Positions 44,921-46,066 of a stretch of 46,066 bases of DNA are shown here, in pieces. How positions within the stretch are numbered: the first letter of the stretch is position 1; the number at the start of each line of letters is the position of its first letter. Source of the stretch: Elusimicrobiota bacterium (lineage in GTDB: Bacteria; Elusimicrobiota; UBA8919); contig JACRDL010000029.1 in the NCBI GenBank assembly GCA_016218625.1, positions 1 to 46,066 on the forward strand. The letters are read 5' to 3'. The position numbers were made by a program, and so were the translations under genes. The notes under the pieces are model-generated. The model saw only the letters and a list, made by a program, of their open reading frames with translations, did not search any database and was not told the origin of the DNA.

Positions 44921-46066
44921 TCCTAAAATAATCCACTAAAACGCAGCGAAGGGGTCTTGTAAAATTTCTGGCTTTTACCAAACCGTCGCCCGTCGGTGTC
45001 GCGATTGAAAGCGAGGCATAACCCTCGCCCATTCCGAGCCCCATATATGAAGGACCGTTTTTTACAAAAATTGAGCCCTGACACAGCCGAGCCATTTTTG
45101 TAAGATTTGCAACATTTAACGAATGCATTATAAATGTGTGATGATTACCACCCTCAACTTCAACAGCAAACTCAATCGCTTCATCGGAATCCTTCATTTT
45201 TACAACCGGCATTACCGGCATTAACTGTTCCGTCCATATGAACGGATGGTTTTTATCAACGATACCCCAGAGGAGCCGAACATCTTCAGATATATTCAAC
45301 CCGATTGCTTTTGCAATAACAGATGCATCTCTTCCAACGAAATCACGGTTCATCACGCCTTCTTTGCATTTTCCGCCCGGCTCTTTTATTACGATTTTTG
45401 CCAGTTCATCCATCTGTTTTATTGAGAGTTCAAACGCTCTTTTATCTTTTCTTAACGCTGATAAAAACTGTTCAAAAATTTCGGCAACGACCAGCGTTTC
45501 TTTTTCCGCCGTGCATAAAATTCCGTTGTCAAAACTTGCACCTGAAACCATATCGGTAGCGGCTTTTTCTATAATTGCAGTTTCGTCAACTATACAGGGT
45601 GGATTTCCGGGACCTGCGGCAATAGTTTTTTTACCGGCGGACATTGCAGTTTTTACAATCGCGGGACCGCCTGTGACTATATTCATTTTCACTTTCGGAT
45701 GTTTGAGTAGTGATTGCGTGAATTCTACCGACGGCGGATTTACAGTTGATATAAGAGCAGAAGGACCACTGGCTGAAACGATTGCATCGTTCAAAATTTT
45801 TATTGTCTCGTGAGAGCAATTTTTCGCGGCGGGATGCGGAGCAAAAATTACGGAGTTGCCCGCTGCGATTATTGAAATCGCATTGTTAATTATTGTTGAT
45901 GCCGGATTTGTAGAGGGTGTGACGGAAGCGATAATCCCGTAAGGCGCATTTTCTACAAGCGTCAGTCCGCGGTCGCCTGTGTAAGAAACCGGCTGCAAGT
46001 CCTCAATGCCCGGCGTTTTTTCTGCGGCAAGAATGTTTTTTTTCACTTTGTCTTCCCACCGCCCCA
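44913..46066 (-). CDS. CoA-acylating aldehyde dehydrogenase (PduP/EutE-like), partial at right window edge
   Basis: LVENAPYGIIASVTPSTNPASTIINNAISIIAAGNSVIFAPHPAAKNCSHETI; catalytic FDNGILCTAEKE; frame stays open upstream (GRWEDKVKKNILAAEKTPG) to the window end. Confidence 0.93.
   Translation of the reverse strand, partial: GRWEDKVKKNILAAEKTPGIEDLQPVSYTGDRGLTLVENAPYGIIASVTPSTNPASTIINNAISIIAAGNSVIFAPHPAAKNCSHETIKILNDAIVSASGPSALISTVNPPSVEFTQSLLKHPKVKMNIVTGGPAIVKTAMSAGKKTIAAGPGNPPCIVDETAIIEKAATDMVSGASFDNGILCTAEKETLVVAEIFEQFLSALRKDKRAFELSIKQMDELAKIVIKEPGGKCKEGVMNRDFVGRDASVIAKAIGLNISEDVRLLWGIVDKNHPFIWTEQLMPVMPVVKMKDSDEAIEFAVEVEGGNHHTFIMHSLNVANLTKMARLCQGSIFVKNGPSYMGLGMGEGYASLSIATPTGDGLVKARNFTRPLRCVLVDYFRIA

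Overview
This 46 kb bacterial window looks like an uncultured or candidate-phylum lineage. Every confidently called gene is on the minus strand. Main blocks, high to low coordinate (direction of transcription): (1) A bacterial microcompartment (BMC) locus running off the right edge: PduP/EutE-like aldehyde dehydrogenase, PduS/RnfC-like protein, PduT-like BMC-T, two RpiB paralogs, two EutN/CcmL pentamers, DeoC with an encapsulation-type N-terminus, BMC-H, and a small BMC-associated protein. It is interrupted by a TPR/CsgG-like lipoprotein pair, a DUF4139 protein and a restriction-modification (R-M) cassette with two methyltransferases and an HNH nuclease. (2) An 8 kb block of PilT, three paralogous two-domain proteins (one carrying an inserted DnaA-type AAA+ module but no DnaA DNA-binding domain IV), a multi-GAF histidine kinase and a response regulator. 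Near-identical 55 bp inverted repeats bracket this block. (3) An aminotransferase, a second R-M system and a divergent transketolase. (4) Nucleoside catabolism: adenine deaminase, phosphopentomutase, PNP, pyrimidine nucleoside phosphorylase, with PiT/PhoU-like and RecJ. (5) HypA/HypF, two tRNAs, trigger factor, ClpP, Lon and an aminotransferase, ending in an IS3-like edge. Most notable: the DnaA-like/paralog triad; a RecJ with a complete DEDDh exonuclease nested in its DHH core; a deoxyribose/nucleoside BMC pathway with an RpiB paralog lacking the catalytic Cys; and widespread short-period tandem repeats and palindromes that sit in-frame inside genes, including ones that make up signal peptides. 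No searches were run. Family calls come from reading motifs.
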